From the NCBI GenBank assembly GCA_025361105.1, contig JANYAW010000005.1:1-25327 (forward strand): a stretch of DNA of 25,327 nt. Direction: 5' to 3'. The notes beneath the pieces are model-generated. The model saw only the letters and a list, made by a program, of their open reading frames with translations. It made no database searches and was not told the origin of the DNA. The stretch comes from Rhodocyclaceae bacterium (GTDB lineage: Bacteria; Pseudomonadota; Gammaproteobacteria; Burkholderiales; Rhodocyclaceae). This document shows positions 1 to 6,352 of this stretch, piece by piece (within the stretch, counting starts at the first letter, position 1; the number at the start of each line of letters is the position of its first letter). The position numbers were made by a program, and so were the translations under genes.

Positions 1-146
1 TCGGTCGCATTGCTCCCTTCACCAGTCCATCGCTCGAAGTTTCCGCCACCGCAATCCGCCGCCAGGTCAAATCCGGCACCCTTCCGCGCTATCTGGTCGC
101 CGAGGCGGTTGTCCGCTATATTGAATCGCACCACTTGTACAGGTAA
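1..146 (+). CDS. nadD: Nicotinate-nucleotide adenylyltransferase, 3' end (partial)
   Basis: An open frame enters from the left edge (first full codon at 3) and stops at 144-146. The last 47 residues run from GRIAPF to a terminal HHLYR, with the typical NadD tail signature SATAIRRQ followed by a region like LPRYLVAEAVVRYI. In NadD family enzymes this segment is the C-terminal end of the nucleotidyltransferase fold, where the (I/V)S(S/A)TxIR motif contacts ATP. The enzyme adenylylates nicotinate mononucleotide in NAD synthesis. Its position 12 bp before rsfS matches the conserved nadD-rsfS pair of betaproteobacteria. Only the tail is visible, so the identification rests on this motif and on synteny. 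Confidence 0.85.
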   Translation, partial: GRIAPFTSPSLEVSATAIRRQVKSGTLPRYLVAEAVVRYIESHHLYR

Positions 147-158
147 GCCGCAAAATCT

Positions 159-650
159 ATGGACATCAAGAAATTACAAAAGCTCGCCGTCAGCGCTTTG
201 GAAGATATCAAAGCCAAAGACATTGAAGTCATCAACACCTCCAAACTCACTGCAATGTTCGACAAAATTATTGTCGCCACAGGTGACTCAAACCGCCAAG
301 TCAATGCCTTGGCGCGCAGCGTGCACGACAAGGTCAAGGAAGCCGGTGGGGCTATCGTCGGTATGGAAGGCGAAGATTCCGGCGAGTGGGTGTTGGTCGA
401 TTTGGGCGATATCGTGGTACACGTCATGCAGCCCGCCGTGCGTGCGCATTACAACCTTGAAGAGCTTTGGCAAACCGTACCTAAGCGAGTGAACGCGCCC
501 GCAGCTACGAAAGCGACTGAACCTGCAACCAAGCGCGCAACTACGCGTACAAGCACGCGCAAGACAGCGTCGGCAACTAAGGGCACCACCGCGGGCGCAA
601 CCAAGCCAGCGCCCACGCGCACCCGTAAGAAAACCCCCGCCGCTGAATGA
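159..650 (+). CDS. rsfS: Ribosomal silencing factor RsfS with long basic C-terminal tail
   Basis: RsfS binds ribosomal protein uL14 on the 50S subunit and blocks subunit joining when nutrients are scarce. The first ~108 residues match the RsfS/DUF143 domain: an N-terminal helix (KKLQKLAVSALEDIKAKDIEV), a central strand region (KIIVATGDSNRQVNALA) and the signature region GEDSGEWVLVDLGDIVVHVM. The protein has 163 residues against about 105 in E. coli. The extra ~55 residues are almost only Ala, Thr, Lys, Arg and Pro and look disordered and strongly basic. The start ATG at 159 has no strong ribosome binding site, but it gives the family-typical N terminus. The stop overlaps the rlmH start by 4 bp (ATGA), so translation is probably coupled. 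Confidence 0.95.
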   Translation: MDIKKLQKLAVSALEDIKAKDIEVINTSKLTAMFDKIIVATGDSNRQVNALARSVHDKVKEAGGAIVGMEGEDSGEWVLVDLGDIVVHVMQPAVRAHYNLEELWQTVPKRVNAPAATKATEPATKRATTRTSTRKTASATKGTTAGATKPAPTRTRKKTPAAE

Positions 651-1117
651 AACTGCTGGTCGCCTGCGTTGCCACGCGACCACCAGCGTGGGTTGTCGAA
701 GGCTGGAATGATTACGCCAAACGCATGCCGCGCGAGAGCGCGCTTGAACTCATTGAAGTCAAACCCGAATCGCGCAGCACTGGAAAGACGGTTGCTGTGA
801 TGCTGGCGGCTGAAGCACAGCGCATTAACGCTGCACTGCCGACCCACTGCCTGCGCGTGGTGCTCGACGAACATGGCGATGCAACGACCACACGTCAATT
901 GGCCGATCGGCTCAAAAAATGGATGAGCGGTGGGCAAGATGTCGCCTTCCTGATTGGCGGCCCTGACGGTTTGGACGCGAGCATCAAGCAAACGGCGAAT
1001 GAAACTTTGCGCCTATCCAGTCTCACTTTGCCGCACGCTTTAGTGCGCGTCATTCTGGCCGAAGCACTTTATCGCGCCGCCAGCTTGCTCAAAGGCCATC
1101 CCTATCATCGCGAATAG
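647..1117 (+). CDS. rlmH: 23S rRNA (pseudouridine-1915-N3)-methyltransferase
   Basis: RlmH is a SPOUT-class, SAM-dependent methyltransferase that modifies pseudouridine 1915 in helix 69 of 23S rRNA on assembled 70S ribosomes. The 156 residues equal the usual family length (E. coli 155). Visible signatures are the SAM-binding knot segment FLIGGPDGLD near residues 103-112, the SLTLPHALVRVILAEALYRA helix and the C-terminal GHPYHRE that forms part of the active site. It overlaps rsfS by 4 bp and lies 17 bp before maf, the standard betaproteobacterial arrangement. Confidence 0.96.
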   Translation: MKLLVACVATRPPAWVVEGWNDYAKRMPRESALELIEVKPESRSTGKTVAVMLAAEAQRINAALPTHCLRVVLDEHGDATTTRQLADRLKKWMSGGQDVAFLIGGPDGLDASIKQTANETLRLSSLTLPHALVRVILAEALYRAASLLKGHPYHRE

Positions 1118-1134
1118 CGCTGCCGAAAAATTCC

Positions 1135-1776
1135 ATGCTCGATACCCGCATTTATCTCGCCTCCCGTAGCCCGCGCCGTCGTGAACTTTTGACGCAGGTC
1201 GGTATTCATTTTGACATGCTGATGTTTCGTGATGGCTTGGGCGAAAAAGCACGGCCAGACGCAGCATTGGACGAAACCTGGCTGCCAAACGAAACGCCGC
1301 AAATCTATGTCCAACGCGTCGCCATCGCTAAGGCTGCGCATGGTGCGCGAATTTTGAGCATGCGCAAATTGCCAATACATCCGGTGTTGGCAGCCGACAC
1401 CACGATAGACCTCGACGGTGAAGTCATCGGCAAGCCAGTTGACGCCGCAGATGCCACCGCAATCCTGGCGCGTTTGTCTGACCGCACACATCAAGTGTTG
1501 ACCGCGATTACCATCGCCGCACCGGCGCACCACGATCATCCCGAACACATTGAGACCATGCTCTCGATCAGCGACGTGCGCTTTCGCGCGCTTGGTGCCG
1601 ATGAAATCCGGCGCTACGTGCAAAGCGGCGAACCGATGGATAAGGCCGGTGCCTATGGCATACAAGGTCGCGCTGCAATCTTTGTCGAAGAGATTCGCGG
1701 CTCACACAGTGGTATTGTCGGTCTGCCTTTGTGCGAAACCGCCATTTTGCTTAGAAAATTTTCTTATTCCATTTGA
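1135..1776 (+). CDS. maf: Maf-like nucleoside triphosphate pyrophosphatase (YhdE type)
   Basis: Maf proteins hydrolyse nucleoside triphosphates, typically dTTP/UTP or modified bases, to monophosphate and pyrophosphate, acting as house-cleaning enzymes linked to septum control. The sequence shows the N-terminal phosphate loop LASRSPRRRELL (residues 7-18), the catalytic LAADTTIDLDGEVIGKP segment around residue 85, the DRTHQVLTA strand, and the signature GEPMDKAGAYGIQG around residue 165. At 213 residues it is slightly longer than most (about 190-205). The YhdE-type substrate preference (dTTP/UTP) is suggested by overall motif pattern, not proven. It sits between rlmH and rng, 16 bp before the latter. 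Confidence 0.93.
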   Translation: MLDTRIYLASRSPRRRELLTQVGIHFDMLMFRDGLGEKARPDAALDETWLPNETPQIYVQRVAIAKAAHGARILSMRKLPIHPVLAADTTIDLDGEVIGKPVDAADATAILARLSDRTHQVLTAITIAAPAHHDHPEHIETMLSISDVRFRALGADEIRRYVQSGEPMDKAGAYGIQGRAAIFVEEIRGSHSGIVGLPLCETAILLRKFSYSI

Positions 1777-1792
1777 ATTTCATCCGAGTTCC

Positions 1793-3244
1793 ATGTCCGA
1801 ACAATTCCTAATTAATTTCACACCGCAAGAAACTCGTATCGCGCTGATGCAACAAGGCGTGGTGCAGGAACTGCACATAGAGCGCAGCAGTGGTCGCGGC
1901 ATCGTCGGCAATGTTTACATGGGTAAGGTGGTGCGCGTGTTGCCCGGGATGCAATCTGCATTCGTCGAAATCGGCCTTGAGCGCACCGCGTTTTTGCACG
2001 TGGCCGAAATCTGGGCTTGCAAAAATAGTACCGACACCCGTCCGATTGAACGCATTTTGAGCGAGGGTCAATCGCTGATGGTGCAAGTCTTGAAAGACCC
2101 CATCGGCACCAAAGGCGCACGACTCACAACCCAGGTTTCATTCGCTGGCCGCCTGCTCGTTCATCTGCCGCAAGATCGGCATATTGGCATTTCTCAACGC
2201 ATAGAAAGCGAATCCGAGCGCGACAATTTACGCGCGCGCATCCAGGCACTGGCACCGGAAGAAGACGCTGGCGGATTCATCGTGCGCACCGTTGCCGAAG
2301 GTGCCAGCGACGAAGAATTGAGTGGCGACATCGCCTATCTGCGTCGCCTGTGGCAGGAGATTTTGTCGCGTAGTCGAGGCATCAAAGCGCCTGCCTTGCT
2401 GCACGAGGACCTTGATCTAGCGCAACGCGTGCTACGCGATTTGGTCAGTCATGAAACACAAAGCATCGTTGTCGACTCGCGCGAAACCTTTCACAAACTC
2501 AATACCTTCGCCCGCGAGTACATGCCGCAAGTCGCCGACCGACTGGAACATTACACCGGTGAGCGACCCTTGTTCGATCTCCACAACATCGAAGACGAAA
2601 TCCAAAAGGCCTTGGCGCGCCGTGTCGATTTGAAGTCTGGCGGCTATTTGATTTTTGATCAAACCGAAGCGATGACCACGGTCGATGTCAACACTGGCGG
2701 ATTTGTCGGCGTGAGAAATTTTGATGAGACGATATTCAAAACGAATCTCGAAGCCACCCAAACCATTGCAAGACAACTGCGTCTGAGAAATCTTGGCGGC
2801 ATCATCATTGTCGACTTCATCGACATGGATACTCTCGAACACCAAACTGCCGTGCTCACCGAATTTAACAAAGCGCTATCACTCGACCGTACCCGCGTTA
2901 CCGTCAGCAACTTCACCCAACTCGGCTTGGTTGAGCTAACCCGCAAACGCACACGAGAGAGCCTCGCCCATATTTTGTGTCAGCCCTGCCCGACTTGCGG
3001 CGGACGCGGCGAAGTCAAAACCGCACGCACCATTTGCTACGAAATCATGCGCGAAGTGTTGCGCGAGTCACGCCAATTCAGCACCCGAGAAATGCGTATT
3101 TTGGCCGCGCCGGTGGTCATCGATTTATTCCTCGACGAAGAATCCCAAGCTCTCGCCATGCTCTCCGATTTCATCGAACGCCCAGTCTCACTCCACGCCG
3201 AAAGCGGCTATAACCAGGAGCAGTTCGATATTGTGCTGATGTAA
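1793..3244 (+). CDS. rng: Ribonuclease G
   Basis: RNase G is a single-strand-specific endoribonuclease that matures the 5' end of 16S rRNA and takes part in mRNA decay. I place the start at ATG 1793 (MSEQFLINF), giving 483 residues, close to E. coli RNase G (489); a longer in-frame extension back to 1550 would run through the end of maf. An S1 RNA-binding domain lies near residues 35-125. The catalytic metal-binding Asp pair is visible as D298 in TVDVNTGGFVG and D341 in IIIVDFIDM. The CPTCGG pair C399/C402 corresponds to the zinc-link cysteines of the family. There is no long C-terminal scaffold, which separates it from RNase E. Confidence 0.96.
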   Translation: MSEQFLINFTPQETRIALMQQGVVQELHIERSSGRGIVGNVYMGKVVRVLPGMQSAFVEIGLERTAFLHVAEIWACKNSTDTRPIERILSEGQSLMVQVLKDPIGTKGARLTTQVSFAGRLLVHLPQDRHIGISQRIESESERDNLRARIQALAPEEDAGGFIVRTVAEGASDEELSGDIAYLRRLWQEILSRSRGIKAPALLHEDLDLAQRVLRDLVSHETQSIVVDSRETFHKLNTFAREYMPQVADRLEHYTGERPLFDLHNIEDEIQKALARRVDLKSGGYLIFDQTEAMTTVDVNTGGFVGVRNFDETIFKTNLEATQTIARQLRLRNLGGIIIVDFIDMDTLEHQTAVLTEFNKALSLDRTRVTVSNFTQLGLVELTRKRTRESLAHILCQPCPTCGGRGEVKTARTICYEIMREVLRESRQFSTREMRILAAPVVIDLFLDEESQALAMLSDFIERPVSLHAESGYNQEQFDIVLM

Positions 3245-3247
3245 AAT

Positions 3248-3271
3248 TTGCGACAGTTAAATGTGTCGCAA
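3248..3271 (+). terminator. Perfect 8-bp hairpin between rng and tRNA-Gly
   Basis: TTGCGACA (3248-3255) and TGTCGCAA (3264-3271) form a perfect 8-bp stem with an 8-nt loop. It starts 3 bp after the rng stop and ends 1 bp before the tRNA. There is no T-run, so it is not a textbook intrinsic terminator. It could end the rng message weakly, protect its 3' end, or guide processing of an rng-tRNA cotranscript. The stem is seen directly; the role is inferred. Confidence 0.45.
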
Positions 3272-3272
3272 T

Positions 3273-3346
3273 GCGGGTATCGTATAACGGCATTACCCTA
3301 GCTTCCCAAGCTAGTGACGAGGGTTCGACTCCCTCTACCCGCTCCA
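3273..3346 (+). tRNA. tRNA-Gly (anticodon CCC)
   Basis: A complete cloverleaf can be drawn by hand. The acceptor stem GCGGGTA pairs with TACCCGC. The D arm is GTA/TAC around a GG-containing loop. The anticodon stem CTAGC/GCTAG encloses the loop TTCCCAA with anticodon CCC at 3305-3307. The T arm is GAGGG-TTCGACT-CCCTC, followed by discriminator T and an encoded CCA (3344-3346). It reads GGG codons. It marks the boundary between the core block on the left and the accessory-looking region on the right. Confidence 0.95.
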
Positions 3347-3353
3347 GAAATAA

Positions 3354-3554
3354 TCAGCCAGCCGCCGCCTGAACGACGACATTTTTCCCCAGCGTTTTGA
3401 ATCGCTCACCATTTGCCTGAACAACAGTGATGGTGACGTGCCCAGTTTTACTGGTGTTGATGTCTCTGACAATACCGGACTTGCCAGCATGCGTGCCACC
3501 GACAACTTTGCAGTGCGCACCGTCGATGAGCTTTTCTGATGGTTTCGCTGTCAT
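3354..3554 (-). CDS. Small KOW-motif protein
   Basis: This 66-residue protein carries a KOW-like segment at about residues 12-33 (GAHCKVVGGTHAGKSGIVRD), the short beta-barrel motif found in ribosomal proteins L24/L26/S4e and NusG-type factors. That suggests binding to RNA or the ribosome, but no specific partner can be named. A GGAG ribosome binding site lies 8 nt before the ATG, which supports a real gene despite its size. It is convergent with the tRNA, with 7 bp between them. The C terminus ends in a short Ala-rich stretch. It has no obvious operon partner: upstream on the same strand lies only a gene remnant. Confidence 0.7.
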   Translation of the reverse strand: MTAKPSEKLIDGAHCKVVGGTHAGKSGIVRDINTSKTGHVTITVVQANGERFKTLGKNVVVQAAAG

Positions 3555-3639
3555 TCGTATCGCTCCATTGTGCAGCGATCGTGTTCAAGGTTCACCAGCC
3601 GGTTTGAGCTGGCTTTTGTGCGCCTTCAACAGCGTATCA

Positions 3640-3811
3640 CCAGCACCAACTGGCACGCAAACAAAATCACCCGCCGACTTTTCGCTGTATTTCTCATCAC
3701 GAGCCGTCACCCATTTACCGTTGGCGTCGGTCGACTCCCAATGTTGAGCTCACTCGCATCAGTGTGTGGAGTCCAAGTGATGCGATGCTTGATCACCACC
3801 ACCTTGTCATT
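3640..3811 (-). pseudogene. Frameshifted remnant of a DUF1579-like gene
   Basis: Read on the minus strand, this stretch matches the last ~50 codons of the intact exported protein gene at 18671-19192, plus its 3' flank. Recognisable pieces are KHRITWTP followed, in another frame, by QHWESTDANGKWVTA and then KYSEKSAGD. Against the intact copy it lacks one base near the DAS/QHW junction and one near the KY segment, so the frame is broken twice. The first ~120 codons are absent. Similarity continues past the stop codon into the CCAGCACCAACTGGC palindrome. No functional product is expected. The 3812-3952 stretch further right holds only the candidate promoter and leader of the next operon. Confidence 0.75.
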
Positions 3812-3843
3812 GGCGGGTCGACAGGCGGTTTGAGTGATTTTTC

Positions 3844-3879
3844 TTGACATTCATATTGTTGGACACTAATGTAGGACAA
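3844..3879 (+). promoter_or_regulatory. Candidate promoter and operator of the catabolic operon
   Basis: A perfect -35 hexamer TTGACA lies at 3844-3849, with weak -10 candidates ACTAAT (3865-3870) or TAATGT (3867-3872). Overlapping the -10 is an imperfect palindrome at 3856-3879 of the form TTGT-N3-ACA-N-TA-N-TGT-N3-ACAA. This is the size and placement expected for a dimeric repressor. The likely binder is the GntR-type regulator encoded at 17806, because its upstream region shares an element (CTACATnAnnG, here on the minus strand). The AGGAGA ribosome binding site of the first gene follows about 70 bp later. Promoter activity is inferred. Confidence 0.45.
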
Positions 3880-3952
3880 GTTGACCGGACACGCCTATCA
3901 GCGCGCAACTTAACCGCACTTGCTGCGGAATCAATAAAAAAGAGGAGAGATC

Positions 3953-4702
3953 ATGGCGAAGCTATTCGTAGACATGGACAAATATTCTGAAGGCGAAGGC
4001 CCACCTATCGTGGCGGCGTTTCATAGTGCGCTCAAGGATTTGGTGCGCAAGAAAGTCGATGAGAGTGGCGGCAATTGGCGCGAATTTGTGTTCGGTAAGG
4101 CCGAGACCATGATTACGGCGGCCGACATCGCGGCGGTTGAGCGCAAGGTGCTTGATAGCGGCTATCGCTATCAATGTTCAGCCTCGATTTCCTTGACCGA
4201 GCGGCCCGATGCCTACAAGCCGCTTGCTGGTGCAGGATCGACCCCGGCGAACTTCAGTTTTGAACATGCCGACGCAATCGTAGTTGCGGCCGATGCCACG
4301 GATCGCGAGCAACGTGGCCAAGGCGATAACGTGGTCAAGCATCCGGTCAATGTAACTGGCATTGCACGTTATTACCACTCGGCCAACGATGTGATGCGTA
4401 GCCTGACGGAGGGTGTCCCGCCTGACACGATTGCGGTAATTGAAGATAGTGGCGGCACACTGACGGCGCCGATTTTGGAGCAGTTCAAAGCGGTGATTTG
4501 CGCGGGCGGAACGGTACGCTCACACCTTGGAATTCTGACCCGCGAATACGGATTGCCGTGTTTGATGAACGCCAAGGTCAGCGGCATTTACGAGGGAGAT
4601 CTGGTTGAGTTGGAAGTCACCGGTCATGCAAAAACTACTGAGGCGTATCAACAAGGCAAAGAAATGTCGGTACGCATCTGGAAACACATCAAGCCCAATT
4701 AG
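3953..4702 (+). CDS. Stand-alone PEP-utilising-enzyme swivelling (phosphohistidine) domain protein
   Basis: The C-terminal ~100 residues resemble the mobile phosphohistidine domain of PEP synthase, PPDK and phenylphosphate synthase. The core is AGGTVRSHLGILTREYGLP, with the candidate phosphohistidine H191, followed by a VSGIYEGDLVELE strand pair like the family's xxxxxGDxVxVD. The motif has one residue more than the usual GGxTSH. In the family this domain carries a phosphoryl group between an ATP-grasp domain and a substrate-binding domain. The N-terminal ~130 residues belong to no domain I recognise. With 249 residues the protein has no ATP-binding or TIM-barrel part, so it must work with partners, most likely the PPDK-like and 521-residue proteins of the same operon. 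Start supported by an AGGAGA site 6-7 nt upstream. Confidence 0.75.
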   Translation: MAKLFVDMDKYSEGEGPPIVAAFHSALKDLVRKKVDESGGNWREFVFGKAETMITAADIAAVERKVLDSGYRYQCSASISLTERPDAYKPLAGAGSTPANFSFEHADAIVVAADATDREQRGQGDNVVKHPVNVTGIARYYHSANDVMRSLTEGVPPDTIAVIEDSGGTLTAPILEQFKAVICAGGTVRSHLGILTREYGLPCLMNAKVSGIYEGDLVELEVTGHAKTTEAYQQGKEMSVRIWKHIKPN

Positions 4703-4706
4703 ACAG

Positions 4707-4732
4707 GTCGGCACTCGCCAGTTGGTGCTGAC
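4707..4732 (+). repeat. Intra-operon hairpin containing a GCCAGTTGGTGCTG repeat copy
   Basis: GTCGGCAC (4707-4714) pairs with GTGCTGAC (4725-4732) in an 8-bp stem with one G-T wobble. It lies in the 72-bp gap after the first gene of the operon. It contains GCCAGTTGGTGCTG (4717-4730), a 14-bp sequence also found in the opposite orientation at 3640-3654 and 18642-18657. The gap also holds GTCATTCCCGCG at 4741, which resembles half of a dispersed REP-like element. The hairpin could adjust the relative expression of the first two genes. Confidence 0.5.
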
Positions 4733-4774
4733 GACACGCCGTCATTCCCGCGATCAGAATCTAGGAGCTACACG

Positions 4775-6340
4775 ATGGATAAGAAGCCACTGACTTACGC
4801 ACAGTTACTCGAAACCAACAACATCATGCAAGTGCTTGGCGATGAGACCTATTTCTTGTGCGTCACGCGAACCGTGCAGGAGTCGAAGCTCTTCCCGGTT
4901 TCGTCCTACATGCTGTTGAGCTATCTCAATGCCTTTTACCGCTACCCCACGCTGTTGCGGAAAATCGAAGCAAAGATGCCGGCAGAAAAGATTGCGGATC
5001 GTGTTCGCAATATGAACTCAAAAATTCAAGCTATCGGTACCGGCTGGTGCATGATCGGCTTCTATTTGCTGGGTCGTGAAATGCTCATCAACATGGGCAT
5101 GATTCGCCCCACCGACGCCGCAGATGACGTAATTTACGTGCTGGATTTCTGGAAACGCTATCAATTAGGATGGCACAGAAATGACGGCCATATCACCAGC
5201 AAAGAGGCCGGGCATCGCGCGCAAATTTTGCCTGAGCGGCGCATCCAGGTATTCCATGCGGATTTGCATCCCTGCGTAGACGGTGATGCACTTCATACAG
5301 CCGCAGTGAAATTTACGGCGGCTGTGTCGCAATACGCCTTCCTGGTTGCCTGCGAGAGCCGCATCAGCATGAGCAATCACGGGCCATACAACCTTGGTGA
5401 TGGCCGCGAGCTGTTGGTGCGTGATTTTTTCGACTTAGGCGAAGGCGATTTGCCTTGGCTTGATGGTGTTGCCAGCGACATTCCGCACAGCCGCCTCACT
5501 GTCACCACGGCAGTCAAAGACACACATTTCTATTTGGTTGACGACTGGGGCAGCTTTGATTCACGCCCGGAATACAAATCGGAAAACCTTTGTGGCGTTG
5601 GGCTTTACACCTCAGATGAATTGTCGGAGACGCATATTCCCGTCGGCATGGGCAGTCGCGAAGAACTCACTGAAACTTTTGAGCGCTATGGGAAGATCAT
5701 GCGCGATACGACGGCAAAACTATGGCAGCGCATCGCTGGCTACACCCGCGATCAGATGCTCGATGCCGGCAGTCTGACTTACTATGCGGTGATCAAAGAT
5801 TTCGCCCACGTCGCAGGCGTTTATGAGCACGACGAATGGATGAAGATTGACGAACGCGCGAACCGTTTCCGCGGCTTGTTCAATGACGAGTACAGCAATG
5901 AAGTGCTCGGCGCCATGCTCGTCCCATTGACCTTGCCCAGTGCGCAATGCCACGAATACACAATGATGCATCACGCGAATACGGCAAGGCGGGTGTACAC
6001 ACCTTTGTCCTATTCACTGCTGAACGGAGACGATTATGTCGGTTCTGTCGGTGATGGTATTAAGCCAGGCATGACGTTCCTGCCGCCAAAAGTAGATCGT
6101 TACCGTACGACACAAGGTGTGATGACGCTCGCCGAATTCAATCAGCGCGCGGCCAATTTCACGCCGCAATTGTGCGCAGATAAGTTCCGCTTCCTAGACG
6201 ATACCTGGGTCAAGTATCACTACAAAACACCACTCGCCAATGAGCTGTATTGCCTCGAGCAACAATATTCACGCAAGCTGAAGGGCAAAGGTGCCGGACT
6301 ATTACGTGACGACATAGTTGCGCTGACTGACAAAATTTAG
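4775..6340 (+). CDS. Conserved-looking protein of unknown family (521 aa)
   Basis: I do not recognise this family. It has no signal peptide, no membrane segment and no Walker, Rossmann or PEP-barrel signature I can identify. It is rich in aromatic residues and has several His/Asp clusters that could be catalytic or metal-binding: VFHADLHPCVDGDALH near residues 160-175, SNHGPYNLGDGRELL around 200, and CHEYTMMHHAN around 390. Start at ATG 4775 is supported by GGAG 8 nt upstream. Its place between the swivelling-domain protein and the acyl-CoA synthetase, within an operon of phosphotransfer and carboxylation genes, suggests the substrate-binding or catalytic partner of the phosphotransfer step. 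That role is inference from context only. Confidence 0.85.
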   Translation: MDKKPLTYAQLLETNNIMQVLGDETYFLCVTRTVQESKLFPVSSYMLLSYLNAFYRYPTLLRKIEAKMPAEKIADRVRNMNSKIQAIGTGWCMIGFYLLGREMLINMGMIRPTDAADDVIYVLDFWKRYQLGWHRNDGHITSKEAGHRAQILPERRIQVFHADLHPCVDGDALHTAAVKFTAAVSQYAFLVACESRISMSNHGPYNLGDGRELLVRDFFDLGEGDLPWLDGVASDIPHSRLTVTTAVKDTHFYLVDDWGSFDSRPEYKSENLCGVGLYTSDELSETHIPVGMGSREELTETFERYGKIMRDTTAKLWQRIAGYTRDQMLDAGSLTYYAVIKDFAHVAGVYEHDEWMKIDERANRFRGLFNDEYSNEVLGAMLVPLTLPSAQCHEYTMMHHANTARRVYTPLSYSLLNGDDYVGSVGDGIKPGMTFLPPKVDRYRTTQGVMTLAEFNQRAANFTPQLCADKFRFLDDTWVKYHYKTPLANELYCLEQQYSRKLKGKGAGLLRDDIVALTDKI

Positions 6341-6352
6341 ATCAAGGCGAAT

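Noticed and set aside
1550..1792. Long N-terminal extension of the ribonuclease G frame
   Set aside because: It overlaps the end of maf in another frame, and the family-typical N terminus starts at ATG 1793.
4741..4767. Possible REP-like element (GTCATTCCCGCG then GAATC)
   Set aside because: Resembles one half of a common dispersed element, but the second arm is missing; too short to call alone.
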